Assembly: GCA_964472165.1 (NCBI GenBank)
Contig: CAYYJE010000078.1
Location: 1 to 14,243, forward strand
Length of the DNA stretch: 14,243 bases
From: UBA1413 sp964472165
GTDB lineage: Bacteria > Bacteroidota > Bacteroidia > Bacteroidales > Prolixibacteraceae
Direction: 5' to 3'
Every line of letters starts with the position of its first letter. The first letter of the stretch is position 1. The notes under the pieces were generated by a model, which was not told where the DNA came from, did not search any database, and saw only the letters and a list, made by a program, of their open reading frames with translations. Of this stretch, positions 1-7,063 are shown piece after piece. A program made the translations under genes and the position numbers.

Positions 1-670
1 GCGCTTTTTTTACCTTATCCTGGATGTTTTTTTCATCATTCTGAAGAGCCTGCAAAAGTTGTTCTGCATTCTGCCTCGAAATTTTCGGAGGTGGCTGCTG
101 CTGCTGCTGGTTCTCCTTGTTCTGATCCTGGTTCTGGTTCTGCTTCTCGGGGTCCTGTTTTTGGTCCTGATTCTGATCTTTATTCTGGTCTTTATTCTGA
201 TCCTGGTTTTGCTGTTGTTGCTTCAAGCGCTGCGCATAGGCAAGGTTGTATTTTGTCTCAATATCACGCGGATTGTTGCGGAGTGCTTTTTTATATGCTT
301 CAATACTTTCATCGATTTTTTCCTGGAAAAGCAGACTGTTTCCCAGATTGTGATACGCACGGGCTTTTTCAGTTGTGTCGGTCGCCTGTGTGGCCAGTTG
401 CTCAAACCCCCTGGCTGCTTCATCGAATTTGGTTTGTTTATAAATGGCGTTATTCAGGTTGAAATTCCAGTGGGAATCGGTGGGCTTTTTATCGAGGGCT
501 TTGCGGTATTCAGTTTCTGCCTTGCTGAAACTAAGTGTGTCAAGTTTTAGCGTGTCTTTTTTACCTTCCAGGTAATAGCGGTTCCCCTGTCTGACAAACT
601 TTCGCTCAGTCTGCCCGATGGACTCCGGATGAACCAGGATTATTATCAGAAGTATTAGCAGGTATTTCAT
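1..670 (-). CDS. batC: BatC-like TPR protein, 3' end cut by window edge
   Basis: This is the third Bat protein, a membrane-anchored or periplasmic tetratricopeptide-repeat protein. About 223 codons are present and the reading frame runs off the left edge. Residues 1-20 (MKYLLILLIIILVHPESIGQ) form a signal peptide or anchor. TPR-like helices follow at about residues 68-100 and 101-134 (AYHNLGNSLLFQEKIDESIE). Residues 150-196 are a very Q/N/D/K-rich low-complexity linker ending in PPP, and a helical segment (QNAEQLLQALQNDEKNIQDK) comes after it. An in-frame ATG at 706 would add 12 residues; 670 is preferred because it puts the hydrophobic signal at the N-terminus. The gene lies 53 nt downstream of batB on the same strand. 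In Bacteroidota operons of this type, batD and batE usually follow and would lie outside the window. Family assignment rests on TPR plus position. The biochemical role is not established by the sequence. Confidence 0.85.
   Translation of the reverse strand, partial: MKYLLILLIIILVHPESIGQTERKFVRQGNRYYLEGKKDTLKLDTLSFSKAETEYRKALDKKPTDSHWNFNLNNAIYKQTKFDEAARGFEQLATQATDTTEKARAYHNLGNSLLFQEKIDESIEAYKKALRNNPRDIETKYNLAYAQRLKQQQQNQDQNKDQNKDQNQDQKQDPEKQNQNQDQNKENQQQQQPPPKISRQNAEQLLQALQNDEKNIQDKVKKA
83..223 (-). repeat. Q/N/D/K-rich low-complexity coding repeat in batC
   Basis: About 47 codons of batC consist almost only of CAG/CAA, AAC/AAT, GAC/GAT and AAA/AAG, arranged in short imperfect units such as DQNK, DQNQDQ and QNQDQN. 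They end in five CAG codons followed by three Pro codons. The opposite strand reads as a Leu-rich hydrophobic ORF, which is an artefact. The stretch is probably a flexible hydrophilic linker after the TPRs and a site where length may vary by slippage (inference). Confidence 0.8.
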
Positions 671-723
671 AGAAGTAAAGTATTTTAAACTGAAATTGTG
701 AAACATTTTCAATAACGATCTGA

Positions 724-1767
724 TCAGATGGGACGTTGTTTAAACAATTTTATTTTTCTGAGATACTTGTTCTTCCTTTCAAGAACAAGGAATTCGAGGA
801 GCAACAGAAACAGTCCGGCCGCAAAGAAATACTGGAATTGTTCTTCGTATTCCGAGAACGTACGCGATTCCATTTCTGTTTTATTCATTTTATTAATCTC
901 ATCAAAGAGATCATCAAGTCCTACCTGCGCAGTATTGGCCCGGATGTAAATCCCCCCTCCAGCTGCGGCTATTTTTTCCAGGGTAGCCTCGTCGAGACGG
1001 GTGATCACAATTTTTCCGTCGCGGTCTTTCCTGTAATCCCCTTGTCCCCCGTTTAATACAGGTATAGGTGCTCCCTGGGGCAAACCCATGCCGATGGTGT
1101 GTACCACGATGCCTGTTTTGTGCGCCTCTTCCGCCGCAGAAACGGCATCGTCTTCGTGGTTCTCTCCGTCGGTAATAATAATAATGGCTTTACTGGATTC
1201 CGGATTTGGGGTAAACGACCTGGTAGCCATTTCAACTGCGGCTCCGATGGCGGTTCCCTGTTTGGGAACAATCTGGGTGTTCACGGAGGAGAGAAAGAGC
1301 TGTGCGGAATTGTAGTCAGTAGTAATCGGCAACTGGGTATAGGCATCACCTGCAAAAACAATCAGTCCTATTTTATCATCCTTCAGCTTGCTGATCAGCC
1401 GGTCGATGGCTCTTTTAGCCCGATCCAGCCGGTTGGGTTTGATGTCTTCAGCGAGCATGCTGTTTGACACGTCAAGGGCGATGATAATTTCCACCCCTTC
1501 TCTTTTTACTTTATTGAGCTTCGACCCGAACTGCGGACGGGCCGCGCCGGCAATGAAAAGTGAAAGCGCGCACATCATCAGGATAAATTTCATGATGGGC
1601 CTCGCCACGGATGCACTGGGCGTCAGATAGCTGATAATTTCCGGATCTCCGAATTTTTTCAAAGCCTGCCTGCGCATGATCCTGGCAATGACAAACAACA
1701 GTGTCAGTGCCGGGATCAGTAAAAGACCCCATAAATATTCCGGATGGGCAAATCTGAACATCTCCAT
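724..1767 (-). CDS. batB: BatB, membrane-anchored von Willebrand factor A domain protein
   Basis: This is a VWA-domain protein of the Bat (Bacteroides aerotolerance) type, 347 aa with the chosen start. A hydrophobic segment lies at about residues 11-29 and a second at 60-75. The VWA domain follows, with an intact MIDAS metal site: DVSNS at 99-103, Thr172 in GTAIG, and Asp200 in ITDGEN. A C-terminal transmembrane helix (FFAAGLFLLLLEFLVLERK) is followed by a basic tail. This leaves the VWA domain between membrane segments, as in other BatA/BatB proteins. The open frame extends to 1824, but that start would overlap batA by 47 nt and add a non-family N-terminus. The ATG at 1767 gives MEMFRFAHPEYLW, which matches the usual start of BatA/BatB proteins (FxxPxxLW), and a 10-nt gap to batA. 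No clear Shine-Dalgarno is seen, which is common in this phylum. Metal binding is inferred from the motif. Confidence 0.93.
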   Translation of the reverse strand: MEMFRFAHPEYLWGLLLIPALTLLFVIARIMRRQALKKFGDPEIISYLTPSASVARPIMKFILMMCALSLFIAGAARPQFGSKLNKVKREGVEIIIALDVSNSMLAEDIKPNRLDRAKRAIDRLISKLKDDKIGLIVFAGDAYTQLPITTDYNSAQLFLSSVNTQIVPKQGTAIGAAVEMATRSFTPNPESSKAIIIITDGENHEDDAVSAAEEAHKTGIVVHTIGMGLPQGAPIPVLNGGQGDYRKDRDGKIVITRLDEATLEKIAAAGGGIYIRANTAQVGLDDLFDEINKMNKTEMESRTFSEYEEQFQYFFAAGLFLLLLEFLVLERKNKYLRKIKLFKQRPI

Positions 1768-1777
1768 AAACGCTGTT

Positions 1778-2764
1778 TTAAGGAATATTTCGGAATAAAG
1801 TTGTTTTAAGAAAAACGGATGCAATCAGCAGAAGCAGTCCTGCCAGTGCATACGGCATGAACTCTTCCGATCTTCTGCTGAACTCTTTTACATTGATTTT
1901 CGACTTTTCGAGCTTGTCAATTTCCTGATAAATCTCCACCAGTTTCATGTTGCTGGTTGCTCTGAAATACTGGCCGTCGGTAATCTGGGAAATTTGCCGG
2001 AGCATTGCTTCGTCGATTTTTACTTCCATATTCTGGACCTGGGTTCCGAAGGGTGTCTGGACAGGGTAGGGGGCGGTGCCTACTCCCACGGTATAGACTC
2101 TGATCCCGAATGTTTTGGCGATTTCTGCGGCTGTCAGGGGAGCCACCTCTCCACGGTTGTTCTCTCCATCCGTAAGCAGGATAACCACCCGGCTTACCGC
2201 ATCGCTGTCTTTTAACCGGGAAACAGCCGTAGCCAGTCCGTTTCCAATGGCAGTCCCGTCTTCGATGAGCCCGGTCCTGATGTCTCTGAAAAGATTCAGC
2301 AGTACGGCGCGGTCGGTAGTCAGCGGACACTGTGTGAAAGCTTCTCCGGCAAAAACCACCAGGCCTATGCGGTCATGTTCCCTTCCGGAAATAAATTCCA
2401 TGGCTACTTTTTTTGCTGCTTCAAGCCTGTTGGGTGAAAAATCCATGGCCAGCATACTGGTCGAAATATCGAGGGCAATGGCAATGTCGATTCCTTCCGT
2501 GGTTACATTTTCCCAGTTGCTGGTCGACTGTGGTCTTGCAAGCACCACAACAAACAGGGTTACTGCAGCTGCTTCAAGCAGAAAAGGCAGATGCCTCAGG
2601 TAATGGAGCATGGTCCGGGGAGCCTTGCTGATGGCTGAAGTTCCGGAAACCTGCACGCTGGCGCTGTTTTTCTTATGCCGCAGGAAGTACCACAAGGCCA
2701 TGGGTACCAACAACAGCAGTAAATAAAAGAGTTCCGGATTTTTAAAAGTTACATCTCCAAACAT
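1778..2764 (-). CDS. batA: BatA, membrane-anchored von Willebrand factor A domain protein
   Basis: This 328-aa protein is a close paralogue of the downstream BatB. Transmembrane segments lie at about residues 11-28 (ELFYLLLLLVPMALWYFL) and 59-77. The VWA domain has a complete MIDAS: DISTS at 99-103, Thr171 in GTAIG, Asp199 in LLTDGEN. A C-terminal helix (ALAGLLLLIASVFL) closes the protein. The start ATG lies 7 nt after the stop of the upstream BatD/DUF4381-like gene, so the genes are almost certainly co-transcribed. Members of this family have been linked to oxygen tolerance or stress fitness in Bacteroides and Leptospira, but the molecular role is unclear. VWA proteins paired with MoxR ATPases are generally thought to recruit substrates for them. 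BatA and BatB share the order membrane segment, VWA, membrane segment, which points to an old tandem duplication. Confidence 0.93.
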   Translation of the reverse strand: MFGDVTFKNPELFYLLLLLVPMALWYFLRHKKNSASVQVSGTSAISKAPRTMLHYLRHLPFLLEAAAVTLFVVVLARPQSTSNWENVTTEGIDIAIALDISTSMLAMDFSPNRLEAAKKVAMEFISGREHDRIGLVVFAGEAFTQCPLTTDRAVLLNLFRDIRTGLIEDGTAIGNGLATAVSRLKDSDAVSRVVILLTDGENNRGEVAPLTAAEIAKTFGIRVYTVGVGTAPYPVQTPFGTQVQNMEVKIDEAMLRQISQITDGQYFRATSNMKLVEIYQEIDKLEKSKINVKEFSRRSEEFMPYALAGLLLLIASVFLKTTLFRNIP

Positions 2765-2771
2765 AGCACTC

Positions 2772-3767
2772 CTAATTTGCAGTTACTTCCTGTCTTTCTC
2801 CTTCCGGCTCACCTCCGCTTACCAGAGTCCCGGATGCCTCATTTTTCGTGTCATTCACAAAAAAATAGGCATCTGCCAGTGCCATTTGGTGGTCATCGGG
2901 CAAAGGCTTGTATTTGGCAAATTTCACCAGGTCGGCCATGGGGAGAATTTGATGCAGGTAATTGAGGGATTTTTCAGAAATCAGGCTCCTGTCAGACTGA
3001 AAGGAGGCGATAATCTCACCAGTGGTCTGTTCCATGGCAGGAATCCCAAACCTGCCTTCCATATAATTTCTCAACACATCGGTAATCTCACTGTAGAAGG
3101 CCTTGATTTTATCTTTTTGCCAGAGCTTCTCTTCCCTGATCCGGTCCAGTTCGCGCAAAGCAATCACATGGGGTGGTTCTGCCGGTTTTGATGGTTTTAC
3201 AAATAGCGGAAGATTCTTTTTCTTCCTTTTAATCCCGTACAACAGCAGAAAAAGCAACGCTCCCACCAGCGTGATCCCCATGATGTAGGGAGTAACTTCT
3301 TTCAGGGTGAGGGGCGCATCATAAGGCATTTTCACATCAGTGGGCCCGCGTGTGGTGTCAATTTCCATCGTGAGCACTTCCAGCAACAACTCGTTGGTGA
3401 GAATGGAGTCGAAGCGTTCGTCAAGGCGGTAATCAAACCTGAAGGGAGGAATCCGGTACTGTCCGCTGTCAAAGCAGGTCACCAAAAAGGTCTGGGTAAG
3501 TTTCTCACGCTGGTCATCCGACAGTATAGTGTCAATTCCCGACCGCTGCAACACCTCAATTTTTCCGGCAAGGGTGTCGGGAACCCGGGTAAAGGCGACA
3601 GGCAACGACTGTGGTTTTTCCAACTCCAGTTTCAGCATTACCTGATCCCCGATCAGGATTCGGGTTGAGTCAAGTGTGGCTGACACCCTGACGGGCTGAC
3701 TCTGAATTCCGAAAGGAACAAGCCACAGAAGTATGGCCCCCCAGAAAAATGAAACGGTTATCTTCAT
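2772..3767 (-). CDS. BatD/DUF4381-like single-pass membrane protein
   Basis: This 331-aa protein usually sits between DUF58 and BatA in Bacteroidota Bat operons. Residues 1-23 form a signal peptide (hydrophobic, ending at about GIQSQ). Residues 25-150 look like a beta-rich extracytoplasmic domain (VSATLDSTRILIGDQVMLKL), resembling the N-terminal domain of BatD. A transmembrane helix at 161-178 is followed by the basic stop-transfer RKKK. The C-terminal cytoplasmic helical region (about 199-305, including LRELDRIREEKLW, YSEITDVLRNYMEGRFGI and TTGEII) resembles DUF4381. The gap to DUF58 upstream is 3 nt and to batA downstream is 7 nt, so translation is likely coupled. An adaptor role linking the outer-facing domain with the cytoplasmic MoxR/DUF58 proteins is inference. 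The domain assignment is from sequence character and context, not from a search. Confidence 0.8.
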   Translation of the reverse strand: MKITVSFFWGAILLWLVPFGIQSQPVRVSATLDSTRILIGDQVMLKLELEKPQSLPVAFTRVPDTLAGKIEVLQRSGIDTILSDDQREKLTQTFLVTCFDSGQYRIPPFRFDYRLDERFDSILTNELLLEVLTMEIDTTRGPTDVKMPYDAPLTLKEVTPYIMGITLVGALLFLLLYGIKRKKKNLPLFVKPSKPAEPPHVIALRELDRIREEKLWQKDKIKAFYSEITDVLRNYMEGRFGIPAMEQTTGEIIASFQSDRSLISEKSLNYLHQILPMADLVKFAKYKPLPDDHQMALADAYFFVNDTKNEASGTLVSGGEPEGERQEVTAN

Positions 3768-3770
3768 ATT

Positions 3771-4652
3771 CTACCTCCTTGCTTCCCGTTTTTTGAACAG
3801 GTTAATCAATGATCGTACGTAGTCTTCGCGGGTATTGATGGTGGCCGCATCCACACCACACCGGGTGTAAATGCCTTTCAGCCGCTCTCCCTGTGTCAGC
3901 CACCATTCACGGTATATTTTGCGGGTGCCCGCGTCACTGCTGTTCACCCAGAAATATTGTCCGGTTTCCGCATCTTTAACCTTCAGCATCCCGATAGGAG
4001 GAAGCTCCTGCTCTCTTTCGTCATAGACACGGATGGCAACCACATCATGCTTGTTGTTGGCCACGGAAAGCGCTCTTTCCAGATCGCTGTTTTCGTCCAT
4101 AAAGTCGGAAATGATAAAAGCAGTGCATTTCTTCTTGATGGCATTGGTAAAATACCTCAGTGCTTCGGGAATGTTGGTGCCCCGGTTTTCTGGCCTGAAT
4201 TCAATCAATTCACGGATAATGCGTAAAATGTGCGACTTCCCTTTCTTAGGTGGGATAAACTTTTCAATTTTGTCGGAAAAAAAGATCACCCCGGTTTTGT
4301 CGTTGTTCTGAATTGCTGAGAAGGCCAGGATGGCTGCGATTTCGGTGATGATATTCTTTTTGAGTTTTTTGAAGGATCCGAAATCCCGTGACCCGCTTAC
4401 GTCGATAAGCAGCATCACTGTCAGTTCGCGTTCTTCCTCAAAAACTTTGACATAGGGATGGCTGTAACGTGCAGTCACGTTCCAGTCGATGCTGCGGATG
4501 TCATCGCCGAACTGGTATTCCCTGACCTCGGCAAAGGCCATACCCCTTCCTTTAAATGCACTGTGGTATTCCCCTGCAAAGATGTTGCGCGAAAGTCCGC
4601 GTGTTTTTATCTCTATCTGCCGTACCCGCTTTAACAGATCGGTTGTCTCCAT
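3771..4652 (-). CDS. DUF58 domain protein (VWA-like partner of MoxR)
   Basis: This 293-aa soluble protein has the DUF58 signature: KGRGMAFAEVREYQFGDDIR at about 34-53, then SIDWNVTARY, the conserved region with the invariant GDD-R-IDW-AR pattern. A VWA-like fold follows with DVSGS at 84-88, which resembles a MIDAS. Later strands include AFIISDFMD. No transmembrane segment is visible, so it should be cytoplasmic. DUF58 genes almost always neighbour MoxR ATPases, as here, and are thought to work with them. The start ATG gives METTDLLKRVRQIEIKTRGL, the usual family N-terminus. The preceding gene on the strand, MoxR, ends 262 nt upstream across an assembly gap of uncertain length, so the DUF58 mRNA could either be read through from moxR or start in the gap. 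Confidence 0.92.
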   Translation of the reverse strand: METTDLLKRVRQIEIKTRGLSRNIFAGEYHSAFKGRGMAFAEVREYQFGDDIRSIDWNVTARYSHPYVKVFEEERELTVMLLIDVSGSRDFGSFKKLKKNIITEIAAILAFSAIQNNDKTGVIFFSDKIEKFIPPKKGKSHILRIIRELIEFRPENRGTNIPEALRYFTNAIKKKCTAFIISDFMDENSDLERALSVANNKHDVVAIRVYDEREQELPPIGMLKVKDAETGQYFWVNSSDAGTRKIYREWWLTQGERLKGIYTRCGVDAATINTREDYVRSLINLFKKREARR

Positions 4653-4731
4653 AATCCAATCTTAAATCTAAATTGTAACTTTTAAATGTCGCTCAGAACC
4701 AACACTGACAACCTTTTCTTAACCTCAACCC

Positions 4732-4766
4732 ATTTGACGATTTGATGATTTATCGATTTATCGATT
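4732..4766. repeat. 8-bp tandem repeat array (ATTTATCG type) abutting the assembly gap
   Basis: Four full copies and a partial copy of an 8-bp unit run into the N gap: ATTTGACG, ATTTGATG, ATTTATCG, ATTTATCG, ATT. The period is not a multiple of three and, read on the operon strand, the CGATAAAT unit carries TAA in every frame, so the array cannot be coding. The true copy number is hidden by the gap. Confidence 0.85.
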
Positions 4767-4866
4767 NNNNNNNNNNNNNNNNNNNNNNNNNNNNNNNNNN
4801 NNNNNNNNNNNNNNNNNNNNNNNNNNNNNNNNNNNNNNNNNNNNNNNNNNNNNNNNNNNNNNNNNN
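4767..4866. other. Assembly gap of 100 N
   Basis: Exactly 100 undetermined bases lie here. This is the conventional placeholder for a scaffold gap of unknown size, so the real distance between the MoxR and DUF58 genes is not known. Simple tandem repeats touch both edges and probably caused the assembly break. Confidence 0.98.
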
Positions 4867-4890
4867 CCTTAGCCTTAGCCTTAGCCTTAG
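4867..4890. repeat. 6-bp tandem repeat array (CCTTAG x4) abutting the assembly gap
   Basis: Four perfect CCTTAG copies follow directly after the N run, then degenerate related units (CCTCAA, CCTCAG) lead up to the MoxR stop codon at 4915. Read on the operon strand the unit is CTAAGG. The sequence ACCTCAACC also occurs on the far side of the gap (4722-4730 and 4901-4909), so the same short word brackets both arrays. Confidence 0.85.
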
Positions 4891-4914
4891 CCGGTTCTTG
4901 ACCTCAACCTCAGC

Positions 4915-5910
4915 CTATGGCACTTCCACCGTATTGAGGATATCGGTGATGATTTCCTCCGAGGTGATGTTGTTGGCTTCGGCTTCGTAGCTGAGTCCGA
5001 TCCGGTGTCGCAACACATCGGGGCATACCGCCCTCACGTCTTCAGGAATGACATAACCCCTCCGTTTGATGAATGCGTAAGCTTTGGCTGCCTGGGCCAG
5101 ACTGATACTTGCCCTGGGAGAGGCACCCCAACTGATCATGTCACGGTATTTCTCCAGCTTGTACGCTTCAGGTTCCCTGGTGGCAAAAACGATGTCGACG
5201 ATGTATTTCTGAATTTTTTCATCGATATAGACGTCTTTTACCACTTCACGTGCACTCATGATGTCGGCTGGTTTCATGATGGTGTTGGTCTCCGGGAATA
5301 TTTTCATCAGATTCTGCTGAATAATCAGTTTTTCTTCCTCTTTCCTGGGATAGTTGATCACCACTTTCAGCATAAAACGGTCAACTTGGGCTTCCGGAAG
5401 AGGGTATGTTCCCTCCTGCTCGATGGGATTCTGGGTTGCCATCACCAAAAAAGGTTTGTCGAGGATATAGGTATTTTCTCCGATGGTAATCTGTCGCTCC
5501 TGCATGGCTTCGAGCAGTGCCGACTGAACTTTGGCAGGGGCCCGGTTGATTTCGTCAGCAAGAATGAAATTGGCGAAGATGGGCCCTTTTTTTACCGTGA
5601 ACTCCTCCCTTTTCTGGCTGTAGATCATGGTCCCGATAAGGTCGGCGGGCAAAAGGTCGGGAGTAAACTGCACCCTGGCGAATTTTGCATCGATAGTGTG
5701 TGCCAGTGATTTGATGGCCAGTGTTTTAGCCAGTCCGGGAACCCCCTCGAGCAGGATGTGCCCGTCGGAAAGTAATCCGATGAGCAAACTCTCCACCAGA
5801 TGTTTCTGCCCGACGATCACCTTGTTCATTTCGATTGAAATAAGATCAACAAATGAACTCTCACGCTGAATGCGTTCATTGAGTTCACGTATATCAACTG
5901 CCTGATTCAT
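4915..5910 (-). CDS. MoxR-family AAA+ ATPase
   Basis: This 331-aa cytoplasmic AAA+ ATPase is the first gene of the Bat operon. The MoxR-type Walker A GVPGLAKT is at 56-63, Walker B FILADE at 115-120 is followed by INRAP, sensor 1 is in VMATQNP at about 157-162, and an arginine-finger region QVDRF is at 175-179. The sensor 2 region has GASPRAS. The C-terminal lid domain (RRGYVIPEDV, LRHRIGLSYEAEA) is complete, and length is typical. MoxR ATPases are thought to act as chaperones that mature or remodel protein complexes together with VWA/DUF58 partners, which are encoded just downstream here. The start ATG at 5910 is followed by an N-terminal helix typical of the family. A weak ribosome-binding sequence (AAGGA) precedes it. 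Family assignment is secure; substrate unknown. Confidence 0.96.
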   Translation of the reverse strand: MNQAVDIRELNERIQRESSFVDLISIEMNKVIVGQKHLVESLLIGLLSDGHILLEGVPGLAKTLAIKSLAHTIDAKFARVQFTPDLLPADLIGTMIYSQKREEFTVKKGPIFANFILADEINRAPAKVQSALLEAMQERQITIGENTYILDKPFLVMATQNPIEQEGTYPLPEAQVDRFMLKVVINYPRKEEEKLIIQQNLMKIFPETNTIMKPADIMSAREVVKDVYIDEKIQKYIVDIVFATREPEAYKLEKYRDMISWGASPRASISLAQAAKAYAFIKRRGYVIPEDVRAVCPDVLRHRIGLSYEAEANNITSEEIITDILNTVEVP

Positions 5911-5953
5911 AAGGAAAAATATTACTTGAATATGTTTGATAATTAATGACGCA

Positions 5954-5961
5954 CGAAAATA
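5954..5961 (-). promoter_or_regulatory. Possible -7 element upstream of the MoxR gene
   Basis: On the minus strand this reads TATTTTCG, one mismatch from the Bacteroidota -7 consensus TAnnTTTG. It lies 43 nt before the MoxR start codon and is preceded by a T-rich block in the -33 region. Together with the terminator of the upstream heat-shock gene, it suggests that the operon starts here. Sequence match only. Confidence 0.35.
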
Positions 5962-6004
5962 GAGGTTTGATCTATAAAAAAGGGTATTTTTTTGTTAAAA
6001 ATAT

Positions 6005-6036
6005 AAAACCAGGTCCTTTCACAAGGACCTGGTTTT
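6005..6036 (-). terminator. Rho-independent terminator after the hsp20 gene
   Basis: This is a perfect 14-bp stem (AAAACCAGGTCCTT / AAGGACCTGGTTTT) with a 4-nt loop (TCAC on plus). It lies 8 nt beyond the hsp20 stop codon. On the minus strand it is followed by T-rich sequence. The A/T flanks are nearly symmetrical, so it could work in both directions. It separates hsp20 from the MoxR gene. Confidence 0.85.
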
Positions 6037-6044
6037 TAAAAGAT

Positions 6045-6488
6045 TTACTGGATCGAAATTTCACGGGCCGGTTTTGGCTTCACTTCTTCGCGCTTGGGAA
6101 GCGAAATGCACAGGATCCCGTCGCAGTATTTTGCATTGATTTTATCACCGTCTACCACCGATTCCGGAACAGTGAAACTGCGTTGGAAAGATTGGTAACT
6201 GAACTCACGGCGCGTAAAACGACCTTTTTCTTCTTCCTTACGCTCTTCCTGTTTTTCGGAAGAAATGGTAAGCAGGTTGTTCTCCAGGCTGACTTTGAAG
6301 TCATTTTTTTTCATTCCCGGCGCAGCTACTTCAATTTCGAAAGCATCTTCCGTTTCCTTTACGTTAACGGCCGGCAAGGTCGTGTCGGTGCTCGAAAAAT
6401 TGGTGTTGCCCCAATCCGACAGTTCACGGGAGAAAAAATTATCCCAGAACGTCGGGAGATAGGTGTTCGATCTCTTTAAAAGTGTCAT
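6045..6488 (-). CDS. Small heat-shock protein, Hsp20/alpha-crystallin family
   Basis: This 147-aa cytoplasmic chaperone is of normal length for a bacterial sHSP. It binds unfolding proteins without ATP and forms oligomers. The N-terminal arm (1-39) contains the Trp/Phe-rich FWDNFF. The alpha-crystallin domain spans about 40-133 (VNVKETEDAFEIEVAAPGM, then FTRREFSYQSFQRSFTVPE and the conserved DGILCISLPKR). The C-terminal tail has the I-x-I oligomerisation motif (ISI, 144-146). The ATG at 6488 is confirmed by an excellent Shine-Dalgarno AAAGGAGG 8 nt upstream, unusual for this phylum and a sign of high expression. It has its own terminator, so it is probably monocistronic although it sits just upstream of the Bat operon. 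I could not identify a CIRCE or other heat-shock operator in its upstream region. Confidence 0.96.
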   Translation of the reverse strand: MTLLKRSNTYLPTFWDNFFSRELSDWGNTNFSSTDTTLPAVNVKETEDAFEIEVAAPGMKKNDFKVSLENNLLTISSEKQEERKEEEKGRFTRREFSYQSFQRSFTVPESVVDGDKINAKYCDGILCISLPKREEVKPKPAREISIQ

Positions 6489-6496
6489 GGCTAATT

Positions 6497-6504
6497 CCTC
6501 CTTT
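6497..6504 (-). promoter_or_regulatory. Strong Shine-Dalgarno of the hsp20 gene
   Basis: The minus strand reads AAAGGAGG, ending 8 nt before the ATG at 6488. It is the only extended match to the anti-SD sequence seen in front of any gene in this window and fixes the start. Confidence 0.8.
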
Positions 6505-6506
6505 AC

Positions 6507-6848
6507 TTTAGTTAAACTATTTTTTACTTGAAATGTTGTTTCCGGTTCTCAATAATCAAAATCAATACCATCGTGAAGGCATTTCCCGGGGTGATGTCGA
6601 CTAAGATATTGAAAAATAACGAATTAAGCGATATGTTACTTTCCAGGTTGAATTTCAGGGCAGCATAAAAAATGCCAGATTGTCCTGTTCTTTGATGAAA
6701 TTTTGACAGAATTGCAGTCAGAATGGAAGGTTTATACTATTTTCATCGAATTGGGAAATGCAATGTCGTGTTGATTGTTGGAGCTTTCCCTGCAATAACA
6801 GATTTACTGGTCCGGAAAGAATGTTTATATGAGTTTCATGAAAAAATG
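6507..6848. other. AT-rich intergenic spacer with no recognised gene
   Basis: This non-coding stretch lies between the divergent hsp20 gene and the deacetylase-like remnant. It contains no convincing ORF, RNA gene or long repeat. It must hold the hsp20 promoter near its left end, but no good match to the TTTG/TAnnTTTG promoter pair was found there; TAGTTTAA on the minus strand is a poor fit. Confidence 0.6.
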
Positions 6849-6856
6849 TAATATTG
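6849..6856 (+). promoter_or_regulatory. Possible -7 element before the deacetylase-like remnant
   Basis: TAATATTG is one mismatch from the Bacteroidota -7 consensus TAnnTTTG and lies 18 nt before the ATG at 6875. A TTT-containing block about 22 nt upstream could be the -33 element. Weak, sequence match only. Confidence 0.28.
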
Positions 6857-6874
6857 TAAAAAAATTATGTGCAG

Positions 6875-7063
6875 ATGAAGACTCAAACAATTTGGATAAT
6901 CTGCCTGGGCTTGATGCTATCCGCATTCTCTTTTGCCACTCCGGAAATCATACTTAAACTGGATGATCTATCCGTCAAAAATGGAGGGTGTGCCTTTGCT
7001 CCCACTATGGATTATCCGGTACAAAAACAACAAAATGCCCGGTTTTTTGAAATCACAAGATAA
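6875..7063 (+). pseudogene. N-terminal remnant of a secreted polysaccharide-deacetylase-like protein
   Basis: This is a 62-codon frame. Residues 1-23 form a signal peptide (MKTQTIWIICLGLMLSAFSF, then AT). It continues PEIILKLDDLSVKNGGCAF and PTMDYPVQKQ, then stops after FFEITR. The KLDDL stretch and the PTMDY..QKQ region resemble, from memory, the start of Bacteroidota proteins related to polysaccharide deacetylases, in which KLDDL would be the equivalent of the TFDDG metal-binding motif. Those proteins are several times longer. The remaining domain is missing in all frames before the next gene starts 31 nt later, so this looks like a gene truncated by deletion. A GTG start at 6869 would add two residues. 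The alternative is a genuine small secreted protein. The assignment is tentative. Confidence 0.45.

Noticed and set aside
59..550. Plus-strand 163-codon Leu/Val/Ile-rich ORF that looks like a membrane protein
   Set aside because: It is the antisense reading of the Q/N/D/K-rich linker of batC; the hydrophobicity comes from complementing CAG/AAC/GAC codons.
1768..1824. Upstream extension of batB (19 extra residues)
   Set aside because: It would overlap batA by 47 nt and precedes the family-typical N-terminus MEMFRFAHPEYLW; the ATG at 1767 fits better.
5946..6479. Plus-strand 177-codon ORF
   Set aside because: Antisense to the well-supported Hsp20 gene and crosses its terminator; no family features.
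6703..6738. TTGACA and TATACT resembling a sigma-70 promoter
   Set aside because: The spacing is 24 nt instead of about 17, and the phylum uses TTTG/TAnnTTTG elements; most likely chance in AT-rich DNA.
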